From: Leishmania mexicana MHOM/GT/2001/U1103
Lineage: Eukaryota; Euglenozoa; Kinetoplastea; Trypanosomatida; Trypanosomatidae
Direction of reading: 5' to 3'
Length of the DNA stretch: 64,000 nucleotides
Assembly: GCF_000234665.1 (NCBI RefSeq)
Contig: NC_018331.1
Location: 62,001-126,000, forward strand
Part shown: piece by piece, positions 1-9,873 of the stretch
How the letters are laid out: each line of letters starts with the position of its first letter
Numbering within the stretch: position 1 is the stretch's first letter
Position numbers and translations under genes: made by a program
The notes under the pieces: generated by a model
Told to the model about the DNA's origin: nothing
The model's database searches: none
What the model saw: the letters and a program-made list of their open reading frames with translations, nothing else

Positions 1-380
1 ACAATCTGCGCGGCCACGGGACGCACACGAATGCGAAGGATACAGAGAGAGAGGATGCTGTCAGAGGAAGTGCTCAGAGGTCCCTCATGGAAGGGGATAG
101 GCGGGGGAGGCATGCAGCGCTGATCTTGCTACTTCCGAACAAAGGCAGAATGGTGGCGATTGTCATGGAACCACAAACCCAAGCAAAACCGCGGCAACGA
201 TACAAGTAATATTTTGTGCTCTTGTGGCATGTCGGCTGAGGGTGAGATGATGAACCTTTTGTTTCTCCCTTTAGTTGTGTTTTGGCGTCGTATTTCTTGA
301 GGCCTCCACGACGGTGGGTGCTATCTTGCTCACAACAGAAGGTGCAGACTACCTCGAATAGGAAGTACCGCTGTCGTGCC
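1..380. other. Non-coding left edge, probably 3'UTR of the ODR4-like gene
   Basis: This stretch lies downstream of the minus-strand gene that ends at 381. No convincing reading frame is present: the open frames on both strands are short and lack protein-like composition. It is most simply the 3'UTR and intergenic spacer of the minus-strand unit. Confidence 0.6.
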
Positions 381-1484
381 TCATCGCGCCAGCACAGCAA
401 CAGCCATGACCACAACTATCAGACCGAGGAGGAGAAAGTGAGGCAACTGAGCAGGCGACTTCTTCGCTGCCTCCGTCGCAGACGTTTCGCTCTTCCTGCA
501 GGGTTGGAGGAATGGTTTTATACCGCGAACATCACCGCGTGAGACTCTTTGTCCGGTCGCATCCTCCATCATCTCCAACATCACGCCCCACTCGTCCTCT
601 GTGATGGTATCTGTGCTGTCAAAGGCGTCGACATCGCACTCGAGACGGCAGCAATAGGATAGGTGAGCGTTGTGAGAGTTGATCTCGATGAGGCGCGTAG
701 TCCTGGACGTCCAAGCCACCTTCAGCTGGCGGAAGAGAGTTTCGTAAAGCCCGCTAGCGCTCATGAGCGAAGGGACCATAACGACATGAATGCGAAGAGT
801 GCTCGACACCGCACCAGTCTGGATTAGCTCGATTTTGCTCGAAGACGAGGGGGCACACTCCGTCAACGGAGCGTAGCTCTCCCCGTCCACTACTTGCGGA
901 AGTGCATTGGAGCAGGAGATCAGTAAAGGCAAGGTGCTGTCGCACGTGTGCAAGGCACAACGAGCCTCAACGAAGGCGATATCGCTTTCCGAAACCTCCA
1001 CTTTTTTCGAAGGCGCACCAAACATGCGGCAAGTGGGCGGGAGGTTTCTTTTTCCGTTAGGCACGACAACCTCAACGAGCTCCTTCCTCTTCAAATCAGG
1101 CAGCTCCGCTGCGAGAGATGTCAGTGCAGCCGTGTCTCCCGCAAAGCCCAACACCTCGATGCCGAACGGGAGCACGTTCTCCAGACTCTCTATCTGCTCT
1201 TCGGCCACGCTGGGGTCGTCGCACTGCACATAGCCAGCTAGCACGCACACGGTGCAAGGGGCCTCATTTACAGAGGAAGAGACGCAAGAGCGCTGCCCCA
1301 CGAGTATCGACACACCATCATCGGTCGGCGCCGCCGGCAGTGAAGTGGAGATATGTAGTCGCCACATGAGATATTTTCTGAATGCAGGCGCAGTTGCCGT
1401 GAGAAGCACCGGTGAAAAATAGCATGGGTGGAGGAAAGAAGGAGCCAGTAACGCCAAGGAGGAAGCAACGGCAGAAGCTGTCAT
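381..1484 (-). CDS. ODR4-like tail-anchored membrane protein
   Basis: Frame of 367 residues. The last ~21 residues (347-367, PHFLLLGLIVVVMAVAVLAR) form one hydrophobic segment at the extreme C-terminus, as in a tail-anchored ER or mitochondrial protein. The N-terminal half has the pattern of the ODR4 family: an ILVGQR segment near residues 60-65, then a short cysteine-rich strand and a hydrophobic VLPFGIEVLGF segment, matching the inactive MPN-like fold of ODR4. Known family members are ER membrane proteins that recruit the UFM1 protease UFSP2 and help traffic GPCRs. The match is from pattern memory, so function is inference. The first ATG gives an odd hydrophobic N-terminus; a second ATG at 1367 (residue 40, MWRLHIS) may be the true start. 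It is the most distal minus-strand gene visible. Confidence 0.55.
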   Translation of the reverse strand: MTASAVASSLALLAPSFLHPCYFSPVLLTATAPAFRKYLMWRLHISTSLPAAPTDDGVSILVGQRSCVSSSVNEAPCTVCVLAGYVQCDDPSVAEEQIESLENVLPFGIEVLGFAGDTAALTSLAAELPDLKRKELVEVVVPNGKRNLPPTCRMFGAPSKKVEVSESDIAFVEARCALHTCDSTLPLLISCSNALPQVVDGESYAPLTECAPSSSSKIELIQTGAVSSTLRIHVVMVPSLMSASGLYETLFRQLKVAWTSRTTRLIEINSHNAHLSYCCRLECDVDAFDSTDTITEDEWGVMLEMMEDATGQRVSRGDVRGIKPFLQPCRKSETSATEAAKKSPAQLPHFLLLGLIVVVMAVAVLAR

Positions 1485-2253
1485 TGGTGACTTTGCGCAG
1501 GGAAAGCATGGCGGCGGCCCAGTTGGCCCCCAGAACGAGTGCCCATCAAGAGCTTCTCAGCGATGTGCCGGTGCAGCGAATGAATAATTCACGTTAGGAA
1601 AAGGAACGCTGCTCCGCTGGGGCAGGGTGGCGTGGCCACACTACAGTGAGAACGGCACATTCTTACTTTTCTCTCGGGTGTGTTTGATTTCTTTGTCGAT
1701 GAGTTGGACAGGGACACGTGTGTGCGCATTCGCTGCGTCTACAACAAGTCAGAGAGAAATACACGAAAACGAACGGGGGAGGAAAACCTGCGCATGCACA
1801 CACGTTCGTACGTAGGACGGTACACGACCGCGCTACTGACGAATGAGACAACATACAAGAACACAAACAACAGCACCAACTGAAAAAAAAGAAATTTGAC
1901 ATGTAAAAGAGAGCACCTGTGATCTCACGATGAAGCGCGGGAGTGTGAGAAGAGGATGGAGAAGGCAAAGAATGGGGTGAGGGCAACTCGTGCCTTGTCG
2001 GTGCTTGAGAAAGAGGCGCGACGCTGGATAAACTGATCGAAGGCAAAACGGCACAAGCACAAAACTATTGTCCACAAGTGGTATGCATGTATGCATGGCT
2101 ATCCAACTTCCGACTGTCAGCGGCCTCGCCTTCGGAGTTTCTTTTTTCCGTGCTCTGCACACACATACACAACGACCCTTCATCTGCCCATATCCACAAA
2201 TCACAAGTCGACCTCCCTCTTGTTTCGAGCGCCCCCCCGCCCCTCATCAGTGC

Positions 2254-2316
2254 CGAGAGAGGAGGGGGAAGGGGGAAGAGGGAAGGGAGAGAGGAAGCAG
2301 AGGAGGAGGGGAGAAA
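2254..2316 (-). promoter_or_regulatory. Polypyrimidine tract on the minus strand, candidate trans-splicing signal
   Basis: The plus strand is almost pure A/G for about 60 bases, so the minus-strand transcript carries a long C/U tract. In trypanosomatids such tracts direct spliced-leader addition downstream and polyadenylation of the gene upstream. It lies about 770 bases before the ODR4-like gene. Confidence 0.4.
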
Positions 2317-2720
2317 CACGTAGCGAGTCGGACACCCATCGAAGCCACTATGCGAATGACGAAAATAAATGTATATATATAAACAAACAGCGAAAGACAA
2401 GATGAATGAATGAACACGGGGTTGGTATACATGTCAGTCGTGGCCTTTACGAGCTGACGGGTCATTCGAGTACATCCTCTTTGGTCTCTCGACCTAAACG
2501 AAACGTGACCAGTGTTGCTGTTGATCTCTCGCAGCTTTCCTTCCTACACCGTGGAAGAACATAAGCAATCGGTGCTCGCCTGTCCACACCACAGCGAAGA
2601 AAAGCTGTCAGATCAAGAGACAGACGTACAGAAAAAAGGATGAGCAGAGAGCGGATGGGGTGGCAAAGAGAAACAGAGCATCACAAGCGAAGACACATGC
2701 ACACCAGCACAGGCAGCGAC

Positions 2721-2760
2721 GGAGAGAGAGGGAGAGAGAGCGGAGCAAAGGGAAGAGCGG
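2721..2760 (-). promoter_or_regulatory. Second minus-strand polypyrimidine tract
   Basis: Another GA-only run on the plus strand (GAGAGAGAGGGAGAGAGAG-like), giving a CT-rich tract in the minus-strand transcript. It may be an alternative processing signal between the 1106-residue gene and the ODR4-like gene. Confidence 0.35.
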
Positions 2761-3130
2761 GACTGCACAAAATTCAAAGGGAAGAGTAATCAAGAACATT
2801 CGGGAAAATGACGTATGACGAGGTACGTGCGGCAGGGCACCACCGTCACCTTTTTTGTCTCTCTCGCTTCATTTGTGTGAGGGGACAGCGCCTCCGTAGA
2901 TGGGTTTGCTAGCAGGGGGAGGGGGGACGTTCCCGCTGCTAGCAGAGTCGACTCCAGAGTCGTGTGCATTCGGGCACTTTCCTTCTCGAACTCGCACAAC
3001 ACGCGCACACACACGTGTATACACAAAGCTGTATCCACATGCACTGTCAGAGGTCACGGATACACACGAGGAAGCACGAAGAGGGGGAAAAAGAGGGATG
3101 CGAAAGGAACATGAACATCTCAAGAATTGG

Positions 3131-3156
3131 AAACACGCACACACACACATACACAA
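3131..3156. repeat. (AC)n microsatellite
   Basis: An interrupted AC dinucleotide run. Such tracts are common in Leishmania intergenic DNA and vary in length between strains. Confidence 0.7.
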
Positions 3157-3592
3157 CATCCCACCACTGACGGGGATACGCAGGGCCCCTCCCGTCTGGT
3201 TTAAATCCGAAAGACCATGGAGAAAGGCACGAGACACTCATTAGCCCGGTGCCACAGAGTTGCCTTTGCACTTTGTGTGTGGGTGTGTGTGCCCTTTTCC
3301 AGAACGAGTGTTAGTGAACTCGTGCGACCGCGCCAGGCTGCCGAGAAACACCCACAAAAGCCGCTAGCATGGACACGCAAAACAAGTACACTCCCAATAG
3401 CACTTGATGCATGGGTGTGGGCACACAACGCAAAGGTGAAGAGAGAGAGGTACAGTCGCTGGTTCGACAAGCAGTAAGGGCCAAATGCATTCCCCCGAAA
3501 ACGAGATTGCGCTCCGTTCGTTCGAACCCAGCGACCACTTCTAGTATACAGCCTCCTCGTGCACCGTGCCCCCACTCCTTCTACGCCAATGC

Positions 3593-6500
3593 TCAAACTG
3601 AAGGTATACACTGGATATCGTCACATAGCTTGGCGGCTACCATGGCAACGTGGGGGACTGCCTCCGCTGACCGACGGAGAGCGCTGGACGGAGGTGTTGG
3701 TGAGCTGGAGACTGTGTCTGGAATAAAGGAAGTGTCGATGTTCGGCATGATAACCTCCTTACAACTCTTCGCAGACGACCTCAGAGACGAGTTTGGGGGG
3801 TCGGCGTAGCGCAAAGAACCTCGCCCACTGCCCTTCAACAAAGGCAATCGCCTCGATGGCCCTGTGTGGACCTTTGACAGACGGGTATTCGAGAAAGACC
3901 CGCTCACAGGCGCTGTTGCGACGAGAAAATCCGTTGCATTCTCGACAATCTCACCTACTAGGTTCTCCGGAATAGCCGAGACACTCAGCTCCTTGCTCAT
4001 GTGAAGTCGCTGTCGGCGCTTCCGCGCGGTAGATGAGAAGTCACACGTCATGCACGACACCTTCTGAGTCCTGGTTGGGATGGCGTGGCGATTGACGCGT
4101 CTGCCACTCGCCTCTTCAGGGATAGGGGTGCTTGCAGCCGAGGAACTGTACAGGATGTGTGTCTCATCTGGCCGCTCGACGATCTCGCCGCTCTTCAGCT
4201 CGACAATCATCGAGGTGTGTGCGCTGCGGGTGCGATGCACGTTCACCCGCCGTCCCTTCGCCGTCGCAGCGTTGGTGTGTTGAGCATCATCAAACTTGCC
4301 AGCCTCTCCCATCTCTGGTTCGCTGTAGTCCAGAGCATGCCCGTTACCCTCGCCAGCAGGCCTGCGTCGACGCACGAGCTTTTGCGTCCTCTTAGGTGAC
4401 CAAGTATCGTGCTGAGGTTCAACTCCCTTTAGCTCAGCGGCGCTCTCATCCTGAATCTCACACACCTCGTCCAGGTACACCTCCAGGAAACTGCACGACT
4501 TGTTGTTCACCCTCGGACGGCGCTTCTTCTTCTTCGTGACGGCGTGTGCCTTGCGGTGAAAAGCGGTATTGTTGTCCAGATCACTGGTCACCTCGTTCGG
4601 GGGCTGATCAAACTGGGTGTTGTCCCCGGCGAGCTTGGGACGCGACCGCCGCGACTTTGCTTTCCCGACAGACGCCAGAGGGGCCAGTGCCATGCCTCTC
4701 GTATTCAATGGCGAGGGCTCCTCCAACACCTCGCCAGCTTCCAGATCGGGGAGGCTAGTGATGGAGAGGCTGCGGCAGAGTTTGTGAGGTGCGCGTCGGC
4801 GGCCGCCCTTGCGCTTGGTGCCTAATAACTCGTCCTTCTCTTGAATCACGCCAGGCTCCTCCGTGGGAACGCTACTAAACGAGATGTTGTTGGCTTGCCG
4901 GTAATTTCGGTGGCGCCGTTCAGACTTCTTCGTCCCGGAAGGACGGAATGGCATGCGCGAAAGGCATTGTGACGTTGCGCCAGCATCCAAGAGTGGTGAT
5001 TCGCGGCTCTCGGGGAGCTCCTGATTATCATCGATGATCTCACCGGGAGGAGTGTCATCATCCACCTTTGAGAAAGAAATGCTGCGGTCACATCGGATTC
5101 GCGAGCAACGGACTTTCTTCGCAGGGGCCGACAGGACGGTGCTCTCCTTTGCTGCGTACTTTGGCTGCTGCGACGACATTACCCTCGCGCCAACTTGCAT
5201 GACCTGGCTGCTCGAGGCCGACAGGTTGCCCTCCTTTGCCTTCGACTTTTTGCTCGGGTTCGACATTATGAAGCTGTCCTTCAGTTTCTTCTTTGTCCCA
5301 GCGGGAGCAGAGAGCTTTGTGACCTTCGCTCTCTGCGAGACTTGAGCTGTTGCGGAGGCCCTCTCATACATCTTCAGCATCTGCGTTTTTACAGAAATCA
5401 CCTTTTCAGGTGGCAGCGACATAATAGCCACCTTAATCTGTTCATCCAACGCCGGTTGAGTAGTCAACACATTCTCGCCAGCCTTCTGTTTGAGAGCCTC
5501 CATCGCCTCCATGCACGCGCGAATCTGCTGCAGTGGTTCCAGCTCACGACTGAAATTGCGGTCATTCCAGTTCAGCTTGTCAAACTCGCACTGCTTCACG
5601 GTCTGGCCTGATTCCTTCAAGCGTGCTACCAAGTGACGAATAGCATCGCCGTTGGATGGGCTGCTCGACATGGCGCGGTTCTTCACTGCGCGTATCGTCG
5701 CTGCGACAGCCTCCTCTGAGGGTAGCGACATTATCGCCTCCCTGATCTTGCTATCCAGCGCAGATGCGCCACTCATTGTGCCCTCCGCAGGCTTCTCCTC
5801 GGTCACTTCCTTCGCCTCCATGTACGCACGGATCGGGTGCAGCAAAGCGAGTGCCGTGTCGAAATCGCGATTGCTCCAGTCCAGCTCCTCAAAGGCCCGC
5901 AGCGGCACTTCCGTGTCGGGGTCTTTCAGGCGCCGCACGAGGTCCGCAATTGCCTCCGCCTTCTCCATCTCTGCTTCCCCACCTCTGTACAACCGAATCT
6001 TAGGTTTCGATGGTCTAATTTGACAACTCTTGATAGCCTTCACCTTAGCGGCAATAGCATAATCCGGTGGAAAAGACTGAACAGCCTCCTTGACCGCATG
6101 GTTGTACTTCGTGTTTGCCATAATGGGGTTGCTCGCCCTCTCCTCGAGGAGCACCTTGATCTGCTTGAGTGGCCCAAGCTCTTCTTTGAAGTTCTCATCG
6201 CTGAAGTCAACAAAGTCAAATGCCTCCAATGAAACCTCATCCGAAGGGTTGCGCAAGCGCTTAATCAATGTGTAGATGAGCTGAGCATTCAACGGGGCTT
6301 CCTCTTCATCGGGAAGCGAGACGGACAACTCGGCATCCAATATCTCGTACGTAGATTGCTTTACCTTTCCAATACTATGAGTCTTCTTTCGTCTCTCAAA
6401 CGCGATCGGGAGAGCACCGGAAATCGTCGAGGAAGTACCATCCTCATCTTTGTGATGGCTACTTGCGGAAGACTTCACCTCAACCCGATTCAAGTCCTTG

Positions 6501-6913
6501 GCGCCAGGGCCGCAGTGCCGGCGCGTTCGGTTACGCTCAAGAAAAACCTCAAGTGGTGCATCTGAGATAGAAAGGCTCTCCTGTCGGTCCTCCTCCTCCA
6601 ACACACCCAATGGAACTTTTGAGTAAGCTGGTGCGCCAGCACGGCGTCTGGGGTTGCTGCTAATATACTCGAACGTCAACGGCACGTAATCTTCGCTGTT
6701 GTCCGAGAGCATGTCCGATGCCTCCGTCTCCTCGTAGGACGACGTCTCGTAGTCATCATCACTGACTCGGCCCACACGTCGAGAAGCACCGCCAGCCACG
6801 AAGTGCATCCGTAGAACACTTTCATCACTCGAATCCAAAAGTGAGGGGGACAAGGCTTTCCGGACATCACACGCCGGTACAGCCCTTTCGGTGGGCCTCG
6901 CTCTCTGCTGCAT
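3593..6913 (-). CDS. 1106-residue protein with three helical repeats and a short-motif array
   Basis: I do not recognise a named family. The protein has an acidic/serine-rich N-terminus (residues 1-200), then three tandem ~90-residue repeats (about 210-297, 319-413 and 422-520). Each repeat has a segment like LVRRLKDPDTEV, then a aromatic/acidic element (FEELDWSNRDF), a helix around PLxxIRAxMEA and a helix ending SLPPEK. Residues 600-1000 alternate lysine/arginine patches with at least six copies of a short motif of the type R-S-(I/L)-S-(F/I) followed by a GE(I/V)(I/V)(E/D) element. No membrane segment or signal peptide is seen. Basic clusters such as KKKKRRPR suggest a nuclear or nucleic-acid-linked scaffold, which is inference. 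The ATG at 6913 is the first in frame. It lies next to the ACP gene in the minus unit. Confidence 0.85.
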   Translation of the reverse strand: MQQRARPTERAVPACDVRKALSPSLLDSSDESVLRMHFVAGGASRRVGRVSDDDYETSSYEETEASDMLSDNSEDYVPLTFEYISSNPRRRAGAPAYSKVPLGVLEEEDRQESLSISDAPLEVFLERNRTRRHCGPGAKDLNRVEVKSSASSHHKDEDGTSSTISGALPIAFERRKKTHSIGKVKQSTYEILDAELSVSLPDEEEAPLNAQLIYTLIKRLRNPSDEVSLEAFDFVDFSDENFKEELGPLKQIKVLLEERASNPIMANTKYNHAVKEAVQSFPPDYAIAAKVKAIKSCQIRPSKPKIRLYRGGEAEMEKAEAIADLVRRLKDPDTEVPLRAFEELDWSNRDFDTALALLHPIRAYMEAKEVTEEKPAEGTMSGASALDSKIREAIMSLPSEEAVAATIRAVKNRAMSSSPSNGDAIRHLVARLKESGQTVKQCEFDKLNWNDRNFSRELEPLQQIRACMEAMEALKQKAGENVLTTQPALDEQIKVAIMSLPPEKVISVKTQMLKMYERASATAQVSQRAKVTKLSAPAGTKKKLKDSFIMSNPSKKSKAKEGNLSASSSQVMQVGARVMSSQQPKYAAKESTVLSAPAKKVRCSRIRCDRSISFSKVDDDTPPGEIIDDNQELPESRESPLLDAGATSQCLSRMPFRPSGTKKSERRHRNYRQANNISFSSVPTEEPGVIQEKDELLGTKRKGGRRRAPHKLCRSLSITSLPDLEAGEVLEEPSPLNTRGMALAPLASVGKAKSRRSRPKLAGDNTQFDQPPNEVTSDLDNNTAFHRKAHAVTKKKKRRPRVNNKSCSFLEVYLDEVCEIQDESAAELKGVEPQHDTWSPKRTQKLVRRRRPAGEGNGHALDYSEPEMGEAGKFDDAQHTNAATAKGRRVNVHRTRSAHTSMIVELKSGEIVERPDETHILYSSSAASTPIPEEASGRRVNRHAIPTRTQKVSCMTCDFSSTARKRRQRLHMSKELSVSAIPENLVGEIVENATDFLVATAPVSGSFSNTRLSKVHTGPSRRLPLLKGSGRGSLRYADPPNSSLRSSAKSCKEVIMPNIDTSFIPDTVSSSPTPPSSALRRSAEAVPHVAMVAAKLCDDIQCIPSV
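3938..5092 (-). repeat. Array of short linear motifs (R-S-x-S-hydrophobic ... GE-I/V)
   Basis: Copies start near residues 610 (RSISFS...GEII), 676 (NISFSS...GVI), 714 (RSLSIT...GEVL), 805 (KSCSFL...CEI), 896 (RSAHTS...GEIV) and 975 (ELSVSA...GEIV). Each follows a basic patch and spacing is irregular, as expected for repeated docking or phosphorylation sites in disordered sequence. Confidence 0.6.
5354..6286 (-). repeat. Three tandem ~90-residue protein repeats
   Basis: Within the 1106-residue protein, residues about 210-520. The repeats align by eye on the pairs DWSNRDF / NWNDRNF / DFSDENF and on IMSLPSE / IMSLPPE / VQSFPPD. They are divergent at the DNA level, so the duplication is old. The fold is probably all-helical. 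Confidence 0.75.
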
Positions 6914-7764
6914 GGAGGTCTATTTGTAGGAAGTACTATCCGCGCAAAGGCTCTTCTTGCTACTCCTTCAAGGCGGAAAAACAATAGTGCGAGAGTGCTG
7001 AGTAGTTAAGGAAGCGAAGGAAAAGAGTAGATTGTAGAGTGGGAAGGAAAACAGAGAGTATGCAGGAGAATCAATTTGGAAAAACGAAGAAAATGCAAGA
7101 TGCTCGTTCGGCAAAAGCGTGAACATGTTTACGACATCGATCAACGCTTCGTTGCTCGCTCTCCAAACACAGAGTCTGAAGGGTGGCTGCTGCTTCGCAG
7201 ATCTAACAGGAAAAGAGACGATGCTTTTATTCCTGTTCATTTTCGGATGAAGAGGTTTACTCTCAGTGAGGCTACAAGCTATCCAATGTGTTTCAACACG
7301 GAGGCAGTGGTATCAGTGCTTACCAGAGAACAAGACGAAAAATAAAACACACAAGAAAACACCTCGTGCTCCAGATGAGGGCACACAAGAGAACGTCACG
7401 TCCAAAATAGGTGCTCACTATCGTCTCCTCACTGACCACCTTGGGCAATAAAGGGGAGAAAGTGAGACGATATCTAAGTGCACTACACCAGCGCTGAAGA
7501 GCAGGAGCGAAAAATGCTTTCACGCACACACGGCACTTCTGCTTACCTCACTCGGACAACGCTAATGGTCACAGAAAAAGGACCTATTTCGACTTTAAAA
7601 AATCCTAAGAGAATCAATTGTGCACACGCTTCATGACACATATCTTATGTACTATTCCCCTTTGGTATCAAGATGCTAAGAACAGCTTTCACTCGATGAT
7701 TACACTACCGCTTGGACAAGAGAATATAGTGCTGGTTCAACCACGAAAAGTTTGCCTCCACCAC
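6914..7764. other. Intergenic region between ACP and the 1106-residue gene
   Basis: AT-richer spacer with no credible coding frame. It should hold the ACP 3'UTR and the splice-acceptor/5'UTR region of the 1106-residue gene on the minus strand. I see no repeat in it. Confidence 0.6.
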
Positions 7765-8217
7765 TTACTTGGCCATGGGGTTTTGTGCAATGTACTCGAC
7801 GGCGTCAGGAATGGACTGGATTTTCTCCGCATCGTGATCTGGGATGTCTAGAATGAATTCTTGTTCGATGGCAAACACAACCTCCACTACATCGAGAGAG
7901 TTCAAACCCAGATCGTTCACAAAGTGTGCCTCAGCGGTCACCTTGGAGGCATCGACCTTCTCAAAGTTCTTCACTACCTCCAAGACACGGGTGAGGACGT
8001 CGTTCTTGTCAAGCAGGTACTGACCACTGCGGGAAGATGACTCCTCGTTGTGGCCGCTGGAGTACGCTCGCAGCGAGCACATGAAAGAAGGGATAACGCG
8101 AGCATGAAATCCTGAACCGACACGGACAGCACCTCGTATCTGTGAGGGCCTAGCCACAGCAGCGACTAAGGGAAACGCTGAGCGATTGCCCAGACGACGA
8201 ATAACTGAGCGCTGCAT
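7765..8217 (-). CDS. ACP: Mitochondrial acyl carrier protein
   Basis: A 150-residue protein carrying the acyl chain on phosphopantetheine for mitochondrial type II fatty acid synthesis, which supplies lipoate precursors. Residues 1-60 are basic, serine-rich and poor in acid residues, typical of a mitochondrial presequence. The carrier domain runs from about 68 to 147. The attachment site DLGLNSLD is intact with Ser107, followed by the usual VVEVVFAIEQEF helix. In many eukaryotes ACP also binds LYR proteins of complex I and Fe-S assembly. It is the first minus-strand gene beside the divergent strand-switch region. The ATG at 8217 gives the full presequence. Confidence 0.95.
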   Translation of the reverse strand: MQRSVIRRLGNRSAFPLVAAVARPSQIRGAVRVGSGFHARVIPSFMCSLRAYSSGHNEESSSRSGQYLLDKNDVLTRVLEVVKNFEKVDASKVTAEAHFVNDLGLNSLDVVEVVFAIEQEFILDIPDHDAEKIQSIPDAVEYIAQNPMAK

Positions 8218-8245
8218 TCTCTCTGCTCTGCTGAGTTTGGGTTTT

Positions 8246-9148
8246 ATGCTCGCTTCTTTTTTCTTTTCCTTCGTGAAAAGGGGAGATGTTTACAGCAGTC
8301 GACAGGTGTGCTCGGCTCTGAAAGAGAAAAAATACAAACGGCAAAAAAAGTGTCTCGTTGTTGATAGATCAGTTCCGATCACAGACGCCAGTGTTTCAAA
8401 CAAGGGCAAACGCGAGGTAAGCGGAGGGAAAGTGAAGATGAGGAGATCGAGAACAAGCTTGGCAGGAATACCAAACAGGTGCATCAGATTCACTATTCCA
8501 CAGCATTGCCATGAGAAAGGTCTCAGCGCCCCTTACAGCAGCTACTGGGAAACAGCGCCAGACCACGAGGAGGGTTCAATAGTACATGCTCTGGGGAAAG
8601 AAGCTGAGAAACGTATGCTATTTCTGCTTGAGTCAGTTGGACGTAAACCAAGCGCAGGACAAATACTCGCGAAACAGAGCATCAAAAGAACAGTGATTGC
8701 AGTGAGCCTACGTCGTCACGCGGCGCACGAACAGAGATCGTTGGACGCTGAGGCGGTGCTTCAGGAAAGACGACGCAAGGAAATAGAGCTAAGTGCTGAA
8801 GTACAATCCAGTCAAAAAAAAAACAACAGTAGCACTTATAGCTCTAAAGCAGAGCACCTTTACGCACCCAAACTCCTGTTAGCACAATTTACCTGGCCAC
8901 ATGGTGCAATCTTTGCTCACAAGACCTTCGCCCTCTTCTCCATTTTACACAAGACACATGGCAAAACTGATCGTAGACACCAAACTCGCCTCATGCACGC
9001 TCAGGGAACCACCAGGAGCCATGTGAGGAGGAAAAAAAAGGATCGCCATCGGCAGTCTCAAAGCTGTCAACACTTAATTAGTGCAAGAGAGCAAGATCCC
9101 CCCTGCTTTTCCTTTTATGAGTTGGAAGTACACTTGTTTTTTTTCTAG
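8246..9148 (+). other. Unusually long open frame in the strand-switch region, doubtful gene
   Basis: An ATG-started frame of 300 codons, opposite the upstream region of ACP. It is rich in lysine, arginine, serine and histidine with no domain, membrane segment or repeat I recognise, and it ends in a poly-T-encoded phenylalanine run. In this AT-richer stretch so long an open frame is not expected often by chance, but the composition looks like antisense of non-coding DNA. I would not call it a gene without transcript data. Confidence 0.15.
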
Positions 9149-9873
9149 TAGCTGTGACGAAATTCAAGTAGACAATATCCCAAGACAGATCCCCCGAAAA
9201 CAAAGTGCACCCAAAAGCTATCAGACAGCAGACAAAAAGACTGTACAGCTGAAAAGACACAACAATGGTACACAAAACGAGTTAAAGCACAGCTTAGAGC
9301 CTTTAAGGATACCAGAAAAAAAAGGTACATCAACCGTCTTCAGAAGACACAATCCTTGCCATTGAGTGTTGAGTTGACATTGACCTAGTGCCAAAACCAA
9401 TGATACGCATATGGCTGTGGTAGAATCGAGCATCATCGCAAACGACAGAAAACGGTGACGCTCTTGAGCCCCAACTCACACGCTTCAGTGATTTCTTTTT
9501 TTTTGACGCATGCGTTCGCTTGCAAAAGCTCCTGGTGGTATGCATCCTTGTGACCATGGTAATCTGTTAGCTACTGTATTGGCGTTTCGCCACCTGCACC
9601 CCAAAGCGCTTATACTAATAAGCACACCCCGTGTCGACTGAATCCCACCTTTCGGCTGACAGCTTTGTAGGCCCCCAGATTCCAATAAATGCTCGTTCGT
9701 TTCAGTTATAACTGCGGACTATCTGGCCCCTTCAAACCGCCACCTTTATTCTCCCTTGTGAGACGCAATGCAGAGAGCTACGCGGCTTCTTCGCATCTTG
9801 CATACCCTTCCCCCCTGCCCGCGCCATCGCACCATCGGGGTGGTGGTGCGCGTCGCTGCGGCAACAGGGCAAG

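Larger units (their letters stand above)
1485..3592. other. 2.1 kb intergenic region of the minus-strand unit
   Basis: No credible coding frame. It holds purine-rich runs on the plus strand, which read as pyrimidine tracts on the coding minus strand, plus an (AC)n microsatellite near 3131-3156. It should contain the poly(A) region of the 1106-residue gene and the splice-acceptor region of the ODR4-like gene. Confidence 0.6.

Noticed and set aside
3515..3535. GTTCGTTCGAACCC, resembling a tRNA internal B box on the minus strand
   Set aside because: Neither the flanking stem nor an A box or anticodon arm at the right distance could be found.
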